A DNA stretch of 64,000 nt from Peribacillus muralis (GTDB lineage: Bacteria > Bacillota > Bacilli > Bacillales > DSM-1321), in contig NZ_LMBV01000022.1 in NCBI RefSeq assembly GCF_001439925.1, forward strand, positions 1 to 64,000. The letters run 5' to 3'. Below the pieces are notes generated by a model. The model saw only the letters and a program-made list of their open reading frames with translations, had not been told where the DNA came from and searched no databases. Position 1 is the first letter of the stretch. Each line of letters begins with the position of its first letter. Position numbers and translations under genes: made by a program. Shown piece by piece: positions 28,701-36,542 of this stretch.

Positions 28701-29494
28701 TTGCGGCATCCAGGCAGGATGAAAAAACGAAACGAAAAGCTATAGAAACCCTTTCAAGTGAGGCTCAGGATATTTCTGAAATTCTCTCTGTCATGAAAGG
28801 CGATGCAGAAAAGCAACGGTTGAAAAAAGAAATTGATGAATTGACTTTTTATAGTAAACAACGGGTCTTTTTCCGGTTTAATGATTTCTTCAAGGAGTCC
28901 TTCAATCCAGCTGTATTGAAGGATGATGGCGGAGATCTGAAAATGGTCCTTAAGCAAGCACTGACCAATTTACTGGATGCCTTAGGCTTTGACCTCGCCC
29001 AGGAAATGCGGGCAACGGCTTTACGATCGGAAATGTTCGTTAATAAATTGTTGAACGAGAAACAAAACGGTTTGGTGCAGCAAATGCAGAAAGTAAGAAA
29101 AACCATCTCGGTTCAGCCATATGAACCAAGTGAGCGGGATTCCCCAGAATTTGCGGGAGCTTTCGTCCATTTGGATACAGCGGATTTCAAGAGGGAATTG
29201 GCTTTATTTAAAAACCCTAAGTCTTTCTTTGAAAAAAATGAAAAAGTGAAAATGAGCGAGGGTATGCAAAAGCGTTTGGATGAACCTGCCCTTATTTATG
29301 TAAAAGAGCAGGGTGAGCGGCTATATGGCCTGTATAATGAAGCGCTAGATCAAGAGTTGCAAGCGATTCAAAACAAGTTTAAGACCGAGGTGGCCGATAT
29401 CTTTGCAGGGTTACGTGCAGCTTTAGAAGAAAAAGTTGATGTACCATACTATGAAAAAGCCGTAACGGAATTGGAAAAAATGCATTCGAAATGA
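25787..29494 (+). CDS. dynA: Two-headed dynamin-like GTPase DynA
   Basis: A 1235-residue bacterial dynamin with two fused GTPase-helical units. Unit 1 has GHFSAGKSS (52-60) and DTPGIDST; unit 2 has GAFSAGKSS (near 652-660) and DTPGADS. Long helical regions with Lys/Glu heptads separate them. B. subtilis DynA (about 1193 residues) is the fusion prototype; it tethers and fuses membranes and protects against phage and pore-forming stress. The position after bpsAB is conserved. The start is ATG 25787 with AAGGGG upstream; a strong terminator follows. The second half is slightly longer than the B. subtilis form. Confidence 0.95.
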   Translation: MIQETVKQQSKLGILTAMYEKFQSAGDTGNADKLKQLIMKVNDEEFIIAFCGHFSAGKSSMINFLLDEQVLPSSPIPTSANTVKVQKGEDYAKVFYHNQPPVLFPAPYDFKEVKKFAKDGDSVSAITISSKHFSLPDSCAIMDTPGIDSTDDAHRVSTESALHLADVVFYVMDYNHVQSEVNFLFTKELLEAEKPTYLIINMIDKHDEGELSFQDFKLSVSEAFANWNVYPDGIFYTSVRDLNNKDNEIEDVRKFIYEMANRGQSDGKDAIMQSANALIERHLGWLKEQYEEEHANEFEVLSELPYEERTHLTHQVDSLMKERHSLTGRIEAIKVQYSEALETILKSAYIMPASTRDLGKSFLESAQPDFKMGLLFAKKKTEAEREERIRTFLADLQEKVKTQLEWHLKELAVKTLTKAEVHDSALESKAQTMSIEVTEAYIKDSLKPQVDITGEYVLNYTNDLATSIKKKARDVSEGFLNQIASVMQGIVEEQSQSIDQELAGFAEFAEALKVTSVINAEIEAQSARLEAIYDQPAAWAPEHDVENLLSQWNEEEKNVTVKIMKPAEDSIRKQVKEPAVAEQALQDVLPSKSNPMPDATNLRGKEKLMETATNLQQAAQLIAPLRGFQSLYKELSDKANRLEKQTFTVALFGAFSAGKSSFANALMGESVLPVSPNPTTAAINKIMASDADHPHGTATVKLKTEAMLLEDVSLALAAFDQSAKTLDEALQLAGEIIAKAGEVDKGKTHLSFLRAFHQGMPEHKDDLGNVVTVDLEGFKRFAAEESKSCLVDLIELRYDCEMTKQGMVLVDTPGADSINARHTGAAFEYIKNSDAILFVTYYNHPFSRADREFLIQLGRVKDSFAMDKMFFIVNAVDLAQTTDELEEVMDYVTDQLNGFGIRFPKLFPLSSKGALSEKQVPGSFKHSFLPNSGIFEFQKQFDFFIENDLTGLAIESAQAAVKRTEELLRDVIAASRQDEKTKRKAIETLSSEAQDISEILSVMKGDAEKQRLKKEIDELTFYSKQRVFFRFNDFFKESFNPAVLKDDGGDLKMVLKQALTNLLDALGFDLAQEMRATALRSEMFVNKLLNEKQNGLVQQMQKVRKTISVQPYEPSERDSPEFAGAFVHLDTADFKRELALFKNPKSFFEKNEKVKMSEGMQKRLDEPALIYVKEQGERLYGLYNEALDQELQAIQNKFKTEVADIFAGLRAALEEKVDVPYYEKAVTELEKMHSK

Positions 29495-29534
29495 GATCAG
29501 TGAATAACCTTCATTTCCACGATTAGTATATACA

Positions 29535-29572
29535 CCAAAAGAATGGCTGCTGTCGGCAGCCATTCTTTTGGT
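29535..29572 (+). terminator. Terminator of dynA
   Basis: ccaaaagaatggctgc and gcagccattcttttgg form a near-perfect 16-base stem around tgtcg. Confidence 0.85.
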
Positions 29573-29784
29573 TCATGAAAGGATTTCCAGTGTCACTTAG
29601 ATGTATATCCAACTAGAAGTATCACGGTAAAACATCATTAAAACGAAAAAGGCGAGAATAATTTTCATCAATTGAAGGGAAATGAGCTTCGATAAAGAAT
29701 GAAAGTATTGAAGCCTTCAGCAAGCAAGCGGATGGGAATGTATTCTATCAAATCTGGACCGTTTTTAAATAGGAGGAGATGTAG

Positions 29785-30612
29785 ATGAGTTATATAATGG
29801 GTAAAGAAGAGTTGTTGCCGTTACTGACTTCCAATGATATAAGGATTTGTGACTGTCGCTTTCGGCTAGGCACTCCTGACGCAGGGAAAAGTGAATATGA
29901 CCAAGACCATATTCCCGGCGCCGTTTATTTCGATCTTGAAAAAGACTTATCAGGAATTGTTGGGGAACATGGTGGCAGGCATCCGCTTCCGGACTTAACA
30001 ACGTTTAAAGGTAAACTGGAAGCGTACGGAATAACGAATGATACGGTGCTCGTGGCTTATGACGGCGGAGAGGGTTCTTATGCGTCCAGGTTTGTCTGGC
30101 TGCTGAGCTATCTTGGTCATCGGAATGTCCAAGTGCTTGACGGGGGATATGCGGCCTGGAAGGATGCAGGTTACCCGATTGATACGGCAGGTGCGGATTA
30201 TCCAGCAACAGATTATCATATTGAATTAAATGAATCCGTATTTGCCTCTTATGAAAAAGTGAAGGAATATACATTAAAAAATCCAGATGATATCGTTTTG
30301 GTGGATTCAAGGGAATCCAAACGGTATCAGGGGATCGAGGAGCCAATCGATAAAAAAGCCGGACATATTCCTGGTGCAGTCAACAAGCTATGGACGAAGG
30401 TACTCGATAATGGCCATTTCAAAAAGAAGGAAGAGCTTCAAGAGAATTTCAGCGATATCGACAGAGATAAGGAAATCATTGTCTACTGTGGTTCAGGTGT
30501 AACGGCTTCTCCCAATTATATTGCATTGAAAGAAGCTGGTTTTAAACATGTTTTGATCTATATTGGCAGCTATAGTGACTGGATTTCCTATGATGATAAT
30601 CCAATTGAATAA
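29785..30612 (+). CDS. Sulfurtransferase with two rhodanese domains
   Basis: A 275-residue protein with an inactive N-terminal rhodanese domain (RICDCRFRLG, HIPGAVYFDLEKDLS) and an active C-terminal one ending in YCGSGVTAS, where the Cys carries persulfide. The CGSGVTA loop is the form found in mercaptopyruvate sulfurtransferases, so 3-mercaptopyruvate or thiosulfate is the likely donor. Linker motif AGHIPGAVNKLW is typical. AGGAGGAGATG precedes ATG 29785. Which acceptor pathway it serves is not shown by neighbours. Confidence 0.92.
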   Translation: MSYIMGKEELLPLLTSNDIRICDCRFRLGTPDAGKSEYDQDHIPGAVYFDLEKDLSGIVGEHGGRHPLPDLTTFKGKLEAYGITNDTVLVAYDGGEGSYASRFVWLLSYLGHRNVQVLDGGYAAWKDAGYPIDTAGADYPATDYHIELNESVFASYEKVKEYTLKNPDDIVLVDSRESKRYQGIEEPIDKKAGHIPGAVNKLWTKVLDNGHFKKKEELQENFSDIDRDKEIIVYCGSGVTASPNYIALKEAGFKHVLIYIGSYSDWISYDDNPIE

Positions 30613-30697
30613 ATTAGTTTCCAAATAAACGCTCCTAAAACTAGTGGTCAAGTATGATAAAATGGATGTACATCATGATAGAGGTGATAATGTGTTA

Positions 30698-31573
30698 ATG
30701 AAAGAAAGTGAGCAGCAACATTCCTTTATGCTTGTTGACGGAATGGCGCTATTATTTAGAGCGTTTTATGCAACGGCGGTTACGGGTCAATTCATGATCA
30801 ATTCAAAAGGAATACCGACAAATGCCGTTCAAGGCTTTTTGAAGCATATGCTGACGGCGGTGAATCATTTTTCACCAAGTCATGTGGCGGTATGCTGGGA
30901 CATGGGCAGCAAGACGTTCCGTAATGAATTATTCGATGGATACAAGGCCAATCGTTCTGAAGCTCCCATTGAAATGATCCCTCAATTCGACCTAGCGAAA
31001 CAAGCGGTCGAGGCGTTTGATATTCCGAATATCGGGCTCTCAGGTTATGAGGCGGATGACTGCATCGGGACGATTGCGAAAGCATCAGCCCAACATAGCC
31101 GAGTAAGTATATTGACTGGCGATCAGGATATGCTCCAATTAATAGAAGAAAACATATCCGTTCTTTTGTTAAAGAAAGGCTACGGTAATTATGAAGTTCA
31201 TAATCCCGATAGCTTCTATGAGTGGAAAGGGATCACTCCAAGGCAAATGATCGATTTAAAAGCTCTAATGGGTGATACAGCCGATAACTATCCGGGAGTG
31301 AAAGGGATTGGCGAGAAAACAGCGTTAAAATTATTAATTCAATATCAAAACATTGAAGGCATTCTTGAAAATGTCGCTTCCTTAACGAACGGGCAGCGAG
31401 CTAAGATTGAATCTGCCGTCGACATGCTCCATTTATCCAGGCAACTTGCTGAAATAAAATGTGACGTGCCGATTTCATGTTCCTTGGATGATGCAGTCTA
31501 CCGCTATGATCGTGAGAAAGTGCAAAATCTGGCTAGGGATCATGAATTCAGGGCCCTACTGAGGATGATTTAA
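30698..31573 (+). CDS. ypcP: 5'-3' exonuclease YpcP
   Basis: A 291-residue stand-alone FEN/Pol I-type 5' nuclease. The N-terminal core reads FMLVDGMALLFRAFY and CWDMGSKTFRNELF; metal ligands lie in SGYEADDCIGT and TGDQDMLQL, and the helix-hairpin-helix in DNYPGVKGIGEKTA. It removes RNA primers and flaps. Three in-frame starts exist (30644, 30692, 30698); ATG 30698 is preferred because GAGGTGA (30681-30687) is ten bases upstream and because the B. subtilis protein begins similarly close to the LVDGMALLFRAF segment. Confidence 0.94.
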   Translation: MKESEQQHSFMLVDGMALLFRAFYATAVTGQFMINSKGIPTNAVQGFLKHMLTAVNHFSPSHVAVCWDMGSKTFRNELFDGYKANRSEAPIEMIPQFDLAKQAVEAFDIPNIGLSGYEADDCIGTIAKASAQHSRVSILTGDQDMLQLIEENISVLLLKKGYGNYEVHNPDSFYEWKGITPRQMIDLKALMGDTADNYPGVKGIGEKTALKLLIQYQNIEGILENVASLTNGQRAKIESAVDMLHLSRQLAEIKCDVPISCSLDDAVYRYDREKVQNLARDHEFRALLRMI

Positions 31574-31583
31574 ACACGAAACC

Positions 31584-31616
31584 AGGGGAGCTTCCTAATA
31601 CGGAAGCTCCCCTTTC
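31584..31616 (+). terminator. Terminator of ypcP
   Basis: aggggagcttcc and ggaagctcccct pair perfectly around taatac, then TTTC. Confidence 0.9.
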
Positions 31617-31689
31617 AATTATCAGCTAAGATTAAGAGACTGGCTTTGCAAGTCTACTATTTTAGGCGATCATGAGATTCGCATTAATC

Positions 31690-31880
31690 TAAACTGGCCT
31701 GCAGGGATGGTCAAAGGACATATTCTCCAAATCGGTGGGGATTGGGATCCCATCTTCGTCTTCAGGCAAGAGGTTTATAACGAAAGGCGTGAGACAACAG
31801 CCGCAAGGTCGAGGCGGCTCCCCAACTGCCTCTGGATAAGGGAGCGCCTGCAGTGTAAAGGAACGGTTCAATGTCCAGAC
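31690..31880. repeat. Dispersed GC-rich repeat, copy B
   Basis: Contains ggcgtgagacaacagccgc and the block ggctccccaactgcctctgg, ending in ataagggagcgcctgcagtg. The last block is shared almost exactly with 43280-43305 and less well with 41176-41203. The rest of 31617-32089 has no gene; 31881-32089 is AT-rich and featureless apart from the next start. Confidence 0.65.
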
Positions 31881-32089
31881 CCTCCAAAACTCCGTGCAAT
31901 ACGAATTTCATCTATAAATTCACACAGAGTGGATTGTAAATCAACGTTCAAATGGGTATTCCATTTTTAATCAGGTTTTGTCTACAGTATGAGCGCTTTT
32001 AATGGAAGCACCTTTAATTTGGACGTTGAATTTTTTGTCGAAAAATGGATAGTCAAAATCTTTTATTTACGGTAAGATGAAATTAAGGC

Positions 32090-32383
32090 ATGAATTATGG
32101 AGTGGATGCAGAAGTGGCGAAATCGACTGAGGAATATGTTCGTTTTTTGGAAGGAAAGGGATTCACTTTTGGAAATGATGCCATTGGCTTTATTTATTTT
32201 GGCAAGCGATATACGGACGCCAGTGATATTTTAGTCAATGCCGCTATAGAGTTGACTTTAAAGGTCCAAAAGAATTTTGATGGCAGCTTTTATATTTCCT
32301 TTTTGGAAAACTTGAAACAAAATGGCATTGAAACCCGTAACGGGGCGATATCGTTCGCAATGGAACAAGGACTTCTTAAATAA
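32090..32383 (+). CDS. Hypothetical small conserved-looking protein
   Basis: A 97-residue soluble protein (STEEYVRFLEGKGFTFGND, FIYFGKRYTDASDILVNAAIE, FYISFLENLKQNGIETR). It resembles a small firmicute family I believe is listed as DUF6123, but I am not sure. The ribosome site before ATG 32090 is weak (ATTAAGG), and GTG 32102 or GTG 32114 could be used instead. A strong terminator follows, which supports a real gene. No function is assigned. Confidence 0.7.
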   Translation: MNYGVDAEVAKSTEEYVRFLEGKGFTFGNDAIGFIYFGKRYTDASDILVNAAIELTLKVQKNFDGSFYISFLENLKQNGIETRNGAISFAMEQGLLK

Positions 32384-32416
32384 ATCGGACTTCCTTAATT
32401 CAGGAGTCCGATTTAG
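32382..32416. terminator. Terminator between convergent genes
   Basis: aaatcggacttcc and ggagtccgattt form a stem with one bulge right at the stop codon of the gene before; it can also serve the minus-strand permease. Confidence 0.8.
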
Positions 32417-32432
32417 CATTTTATGTGGATCG

Positions 32433-33344
32433 TCAGGAAACTTCCTGTGTTATCTTCGTTTTCTTCCGCCTTGATGGCAGCTCAGCAAGTATCATCCCCA
32501 AGAAAATGAGTGCACATCCAATGAGGGAAGCGGAAGTCAATTTCTCCCCTATCAATATGTATGAGGAAAACGCTGCAAAAACCGGTTCCATTGAAAAGAT
32601 CAATGCGACCCTCGTCGGTGTCGTATAAGCTTGGAAGAAAGTTTGCGCAAAAAAAGCGAATGCAGTGGCAAGCGCTGCCGTGACCAATAATGCAGTCCAT
32701 ACGTCTTTCTGCAGCATGACAGACGGCCTGAAGATGACGGATTGATCTTCAGTGAAAATGAAGGCTGACGCAAAGGATAACAATGATACGGTAGAAAGCT
32801 GGATCAGTGTCAACGGTAACGCTGGCATGCTTTTGGCATACTTCGCTGTAGTGATGATTTGCATGGCAAAGCTAATTGCGCATAAAAACACGAGAAAATC
32901 CCCGATATTCATGGTGGATCGATCAGCGAAGGTCATTAAGTAAAGCCCGGCGGTGGCCGCACCGACACCTATGACGGTGGGACGGGATAGCCTATGCTTT
33001 AACAGGAGCAGTGAAAAAACAGGAACCATGACGACGCTTAACCCTGTTATGAAGCCTGTCTTCGCAGGAGTCGTATAGTTCAAACCGATCGTTTGAAAAC
33101 CATACCCTAGAAAAAGCCAAACCCCGATATGAATTCCTGCTAATAACAGACCTTTATTGCTTGTTTTTGGCTTTTTGTGTACGGTCAGTAAATAAGGGAT
33201 GAGCAAGAAGACGAATGCCATGAAAAAACGGACGGCATTAAATGTGAAGGGTTCAAGGAACGACAGGGCGTTTTGAACCATGACAAACGTGACTCCCCAG
33301 ATGAATACAACGAATAATAATGAAGCATCAGCAGTCTTGTTCAT
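32433..33344 (-). CDS. DMT-superfamily (EamA) transporter
   Basis: A 303-residue protein with ten predicted helices and two EamA repeats. The first repeat reads LLFVVFIWGVTFVMVQNAL...FNAVRFFMAF; the second has LIFSMEPVFAAFSSYILIGEKL, the classic EamA segment. ATG 33344 is preferred over ATG 33356 because GAGGAAG is then at the right distance. It overlaps the end of ypdQ by 17 bases and so is translated from the same minus-strand operon. The substrate is unknown; relatives export amino acids or other metabolites. Confidence 0.9.
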   Translation of the reverse strand: MNKTADASLLFVVFIWGVTFVMVQNALSFLEPFTFNAVRFFMAFVFLLIPYLLTVHKKPKTSNKGLLLAGIHIGVWLFLGYGFQTIGLNYTTPAKTGFITGLSVVMVPVFSLLLLKHRLSRPTVIGVGAATAGLYLMTFADRSTMNIGDFLVFLCAISFAMQIITTAKYAKSMPALPLTLIQLSTVSLLSFASAFIFTEDQSVIFRPSVMLQKDVWTALLVTAALATAFAFFAQTFFQAYTTPTRVALIFSMEPVFAAFSSYILIGEKLTSASLIGCALIFLGMILAELPSRRKKTKITQEVS

Positions 33345-33741
33345 GAGCTTCCTCATTCTGGTTTAAGCGAATGGCCCGTCTAGCCAACACATCTGCCGAC
33401 TTATTTTCAAGACTTGGAATCCATTTCATGAAAAATAACTCGAGCTTGGCCGACAGCTTAAGTGCCTGTTCAAGCAATATGGCATATTTTTTTTTGGCGT
33501 AGCCTTTTTCAATGGCTTGATTGATGGCTTGGGAGTCCGTCCGAAAGGAAACGACTTGATAGTTATTGGCTACACAAATTTCCAATGCCTTAATCAAAGC
33601 ATGATATTCCGCTTCGTGGTTTTCCATTATTCCGAGTGGAATCGAATGCCGTTCGATGACACCGTTATTATTTATGAAAATACCAGCGCCGCTTGGCCCT
33701 GGATTGCCTGCGCTGGCACCATCGATATAGACTTCAATCAT
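33328..33741 (-). CDS. ypdQ: RNase HI-like protein YpdQ
   Basis: A 137-residue RNase H-fold protein. The acidic residues are in place: Asp7 in VYIDGASAGNPG, Glu45 in NHEAEYHALIKAL, Asp69 in FRTDSQ and Asp117 in NKSADVLA. The His of E. coli RNase HI that lies before the last Asp is missing (IPSLENKSAD), as in other short Bacillus paralogues whose activity is weak or untested. ATG 33741 follows GGAGGAG. It is divergent from ypeP, another RNase H-fold gene. Confidence 0.88.
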   Translation of the reverse strand: MIEVYIDGASAGNPGPSGAGIFINNNGVIERHSIPLGIMENHEAEYHALIKALEICVANNYQVVSFRTDSQAINQAIEKGYAKKKYAILLEQALKLSAKLELFFMKWIPSLENKSADVLARRAIRLNQNEEAHEQDC

Positions 33742-33956
33742 GTTGTACTCCTCCCTCTAGTTTAAGCTATTACTATTTAATTTAAAGAAAGTTGAAAAAA
33801 ATAAAATGGAAACAGCGAATTTGAAGTCGATATGGAGACTATAGTATAAAGAATGTTTTAATTCATTTACATATAGTATAAATGGTATTGCGAAAAATAG
33901 GTATGAAATTGTCCGACTGTACTGAGAATATTGAGAGGATAAGGAGCTGGAGATCT

Positions 33957-34637
33957 TTGAAGGTAATTATGCAATGGACCTATCATGCTTCAAAAAAGCC
34001 ATCTGCCGTTTTCGTATCGGATTGGCTTGAAGCCGGAACTGCGCTCGTCATAACAGAAGACCTCGAAAAGGCAGGAAGGCTGAAGGAAGTCGAATTCAAG
34101 GATGAATTCGATACAATATGGACGAAGAAGGAGTTAAAGAAACTCTTGAAGGAAGTGGAGGAAGAACCGCAGGATGTTACGGTTTACTTTGATGGCGGAT
34201 ATCAAAAAGAAAAAGGGATGGCAGGGATCGGAGTTGCCATTTACTATCGCCAAGGCAAAAAGTTCTGGAGATTACGGACCAATTTAAACCTGGAGCAATT
34301 CGACTCCAATAATGAAGCTGAATATGCTGCCTTTCATGAAGCTGTTAAACAAATCGAAGATCTTGGGGTCCATCACCAAAGCTGTGTATTCAAAGGGGAT
34401 TCGCTTGTTGTCTTAAATCAACTTTCAGGTGAATGGCCATGTATGGAAGAAAATCTAAATAAATGGCTCGATAGGATAGAAGCGAAGCTCGATAAGTTAA
34501 AGATCATTCCAGATTACCAGCCAATTACGCGAAAGGAGAATCAGGAAGCCGATCGTCTGGCAACGCTCGCCCTTGAGGGAAAAGCCATTTTCAGCAAATT
34601 CGAAATTGCAGGATCAAAGGAGCCATTTCAACAATGA
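33957..34637 (+). CDS. ypeP: RNase H-like (reverse-transcriptase-like) protein YpeP
   Basis: A 226-residue protein with a short N-terminal domain and an RNase H fold in the C-terminal two thirds. Acidic residues appear in VYFDGGYQK (Asp79), NNEAEYAAFHEAV (Glu122), FKGDSLVVLNQ (Asp148) and ENQEADRLATLAL. TTG 33957 is chosen because AAGGAG (33941-33946) lies ten bases before it; the in-frame ATG 33969 is too far away and 33882 has no ribosome site. ypeQ overlaps its stop by four bases. Confidence 0.85.
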   Translation: MKVIMQWTYHASKKPSAVFVSDWLEAGTALVITEDLEKAGRLKEVEFKDEFDTIWTKKELKKLLKEVEEEPQDVTVYFDGGYQKEKGMAGIGVAIYYRQGKKFWRLRTNLNLEQFDSNNEAEYAAFHEAVKQIEDLGVHHQSCVFKGDSLVVLNQLSGEWPCMEENLNKWLDRIEAKLDKLKIIPDYQPITRKENQEADRLATLALEGKAIFSKFEIAGSKEPFQQ

Positions 34638-34819
34638 ATAGGAAAAAAATTTATGAAGAAGTGGAAGTTGTTCTCACTTCATTTTGCCAAGATTGCTTTT
34701 TGCGAAAACATTTCCGAAAAGAGAGGGGGCGTTCTTACGCCCATCAGTTTTGTATTTCAGAATGTACCGTTGGTGAAAAATTAAAGCTTTTAGGCAAAGA
34801 ACTTAAAGATCGTTCGTAG
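34634..34819 (+). CDS. ypeQ: YpeQ-like zinc-finger protein
   Basis: A 61-residue protein that starts inside the ypeP stop codon (ATGA). SFCQDCFLRKHFRKERG and QFCISECTVG supply a CxxC and a CxxxC pair with a His between, a plausible metal site. The pairing with ypeP is conserved in B. subtilis. Function is unknown; coupling to an RNase H-fold protein suggests nucleic-acid work (inference). Confidence 0.85.
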   Translation: MNRKKIYEEVEVVLTSFCQDCFLRKHFRKERGRSYAHQFCISECTVGEKLKLLGKELKDRS

Positions 34820-34895
34820 GTTTTTAGGAAAGTAATTCGTAATATCAATGAAATCATCAATTATATGGTATTATAGGTAAAAAATATAGGGAAGC

Positions 34896-35891
34896 GTGAG
34901 GGCTTTGAAAAATAGAATAGGGAAGCTGATTTACAAGCCATTTTCGCCTCTTACCATTCCGAAAATTGACATCATCATGACACAATTGAAAAAAGTCGAA
35001 GATGGTCAGTTGAATTCGACCGAACAAAGAGCACTGTCTAAAGGGGCAATCAATAAAAGCATCAATGAAGCCTCCGTTCAAATGAAACGCCTCTTTGAAG
35101 ATATTCGCAACAATGGCAATCTGCAGCTTGAAACGATTCAGGAAATTCAAACCGATATTGCACCTGTTCTTATGGAAGCTGCTGGAAATCCGGATGTTCA
35201 TTACCTTTTCGAACAGATGCAAGCAAGCGATGCGTACACCTACAACCATAATATCGGGGTCGGAATCATTGCCACCTACATAGGGAGGAAGCTAGGGTTT
35301 TCCAAAGAAAATCTGTCAACCTTGACGTTGGCCGCAACCTTGCATGATGTCGGCAAAACAAGAATTCCCGAGAGTGTATTGGGAAAACGGGGGAAACTGA
35401 CTGCATCAGAGTATGAGGAAATGAAGCGCCATACGATCTACGGATATGAATTACTTAAAGATATACCTGGTTTGCCGCCATCGGTTGCCTTATCTGCCCT
35501 CCAGCATCATGAACGGGAAGATGGGAATGGCTATCCATTAGGACTGACGGGAATTGATATTCATCATCATTCGAAAATCGTGGCAATAGCCGATGTGTTC
35601 CACGCCATGTCATCTCACCGTGTCTATCATCGGGCGATGCCATTTTATCAGGTGATTGAGCAAATGAACCGTGATATGTTCGGTAAATTTAACCCGGAAA
35701 TTCTGCTTCTATTTGTCACTCAATTAATGTCCACCTTGGTATGTAAAGAGGTCATGCTGACCAACCAGCAAAAAGGAACAATCATCATGATCGATCCTTA
35801 CGATCCGCTTAAAGCTTTATTGAATACGTCAACCGGCATCGTAGACTTGAGAATGGAAGCGGATTGTAGAATCGAACGGATTATAGGTTGA
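34896..35891 (+). CDS. HD-GYP domain protein, putative cyclic-di-GMP phosphodiesterase
   Basis: A 331-residue cytosolic protein. The HD pair is His150-Asp151 in TLHDVGKTRIP; downstream metal-ligand motifs are HTIYGYELL, HHEREDGNGYP (the GYP motif) and HHSKIVAIADVFHAM. The first 130 residues have no sensor family that I recognise. HD-GYP enzymes hydrolyse cyclic di-GMP to GMP. The start is GTG 34896; TTG 34905, nine bases further on, is an alternative. The gene is alone, with a terminator shared with nsrR. Confidence 0.9.
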   Translation: MRALKNRIGKLIYKPFSPLTIPKIDIIMTQLKKVEDGQLNSTEQRALSKGAINKSINEASVQMKRLFEDIRNNGNLQLETIQEIQTDIAPVLMEAAGNPDVHYLFEQMQASDAYTYNHNIGVGIIATYIGRKLGFSKENLSTLTLAATLHDVGKTRIPESVLGKRGKLTASEYEEMKRHTIYGYELLKDIPGLPPSVALSALQHHEREDGNGYPLGLTGIDIHHHSKIVAIADVFHAMSSHRVYHRAMPFYQVIEQMNRDMFGKFNPEILLLFVTQLMSTLVCKEVMLTNQQKGTIIMIDPYDPLKALLNTSTGIVDLRMEADCRIERIIG

Positions 35892-35897
35892 TGAAAA

Positions 35898-35926
35898 AAA
35901 AGACCGATTATAATGAATCGGTCTCT
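35898..35926. terminator. Shared terminator of the HD-GYP gene and nsrR
   Basis: agaccgatt (35901-35909) and aatcggtct (35916-35924) with flanking A-run and the convergent gene end; the stem overlaps the last codons of nsrR. Confidence 0.75.
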
Positions 35927-36372
35927 TCGTCATGCTGTTTTGCAGAGTCAAAATAGGCTTTGAGCATCACCTTATTTTCACTGAAGTCTGCAATCGTATA
36001 TTGATCCAGGACCTGAAGAAAAGCATCCAAAGCATTATTAAGGACAAATTTCAATGAACATACAGGAGAAATGATGCAATTATCGTGATCCTTGAAACAT
36101 TCCACTAAATAAAAATCCTCTTCGGTTCTCCGGATAATTTCCCCGACGTTTATTTCAGCAGGTGGTTTTGCCAGACGGAAACCGCCATTCCTTCCGCGTA
36201 TCGTCTCGATATAACCGAGTTTACCTAGATTATGAACGATCTTCATCAAGTGATTTTTGGATAGTTGATAAACTTCTGAAATTTCTTTTATATTGGATAA
36301 CTTGTTATGGTCGTGGGAAGCCAGGTAAATCAATACTCTAAGTGAGTAATCGGAATAACTTGTCAACCTCAT
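35908..36372 (-). CDS. nsrR: Rrf2-family nitric-oxide-sensing repressor NsrR
   Basis: A 154-residue winged-helix regulator. Three cysteines Cys92, Cys99 and Cys105 in ECFKDHDNCIISPVC ligate an Fe-S cluster, and Asp8 of the N-terminus (LTSYSDYSLRVLIYL) is the usual fourth ligand in NsrR. ATG 36372 is preferred over 36399 because GTGAGGCG is then well spaced and the product begins as NsrR does. It is divergent from hmp, its classic target, which strongly supports NsrR over IscR or CymR. Confidence 0.9.
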   Translation of the reverse strand: MRLTSYSDYSLRVLIYLASHDHNKLSNIKEISEVYQLSKNHLMKIVHNLGKLGYIETIRGRNGGFRLAKPPAEINVGEIIRRTEEDFYLVECFKDHDNCIISPVCSLKFVLNNALDAFLQVLDQYTIADFSENKVMLKAYFDSAKQHDEETDSL

Positions 36373-36471
36373 GTCTTTCGCCTCACATTCTATTTCCATT
36401 TGACTATATCATAAATGTGAACAATTTTTAAACACCTAACCTTATCGACTGAAAAGATGTATAAAAGATAT

Positions 36472-36499
36472 TGCTTTTCAGGACGTTCCGTTCTAATAT
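36472..36499 (+). promoter_or_regulatory. Candidate hmp promoter
   Basis: TTGCTT (36472-36477) and TAATAT (36494-36499) have a 16-base spacer, just upstream of the dyad. Confidence 0.5.
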
Positions 36500-36501
36500 A
36501 A

Positions 36502-36522
36502 ACATGTATTAAAAATACTTGT
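36502..36522. promoter_or_regulatory. Candidate NsrR operator
   Basis: acatgtatt-aaa-aatacttgt is an inverted repeat with eight of nine pairs, placed between the -10 of hmp and its start. It resembles the AT-rich dyad described for NsrR in B. subtilis. Confidence 0.6.
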
Positions 36523-36542
36523 TTATGAAAAGGGGTTTATTT

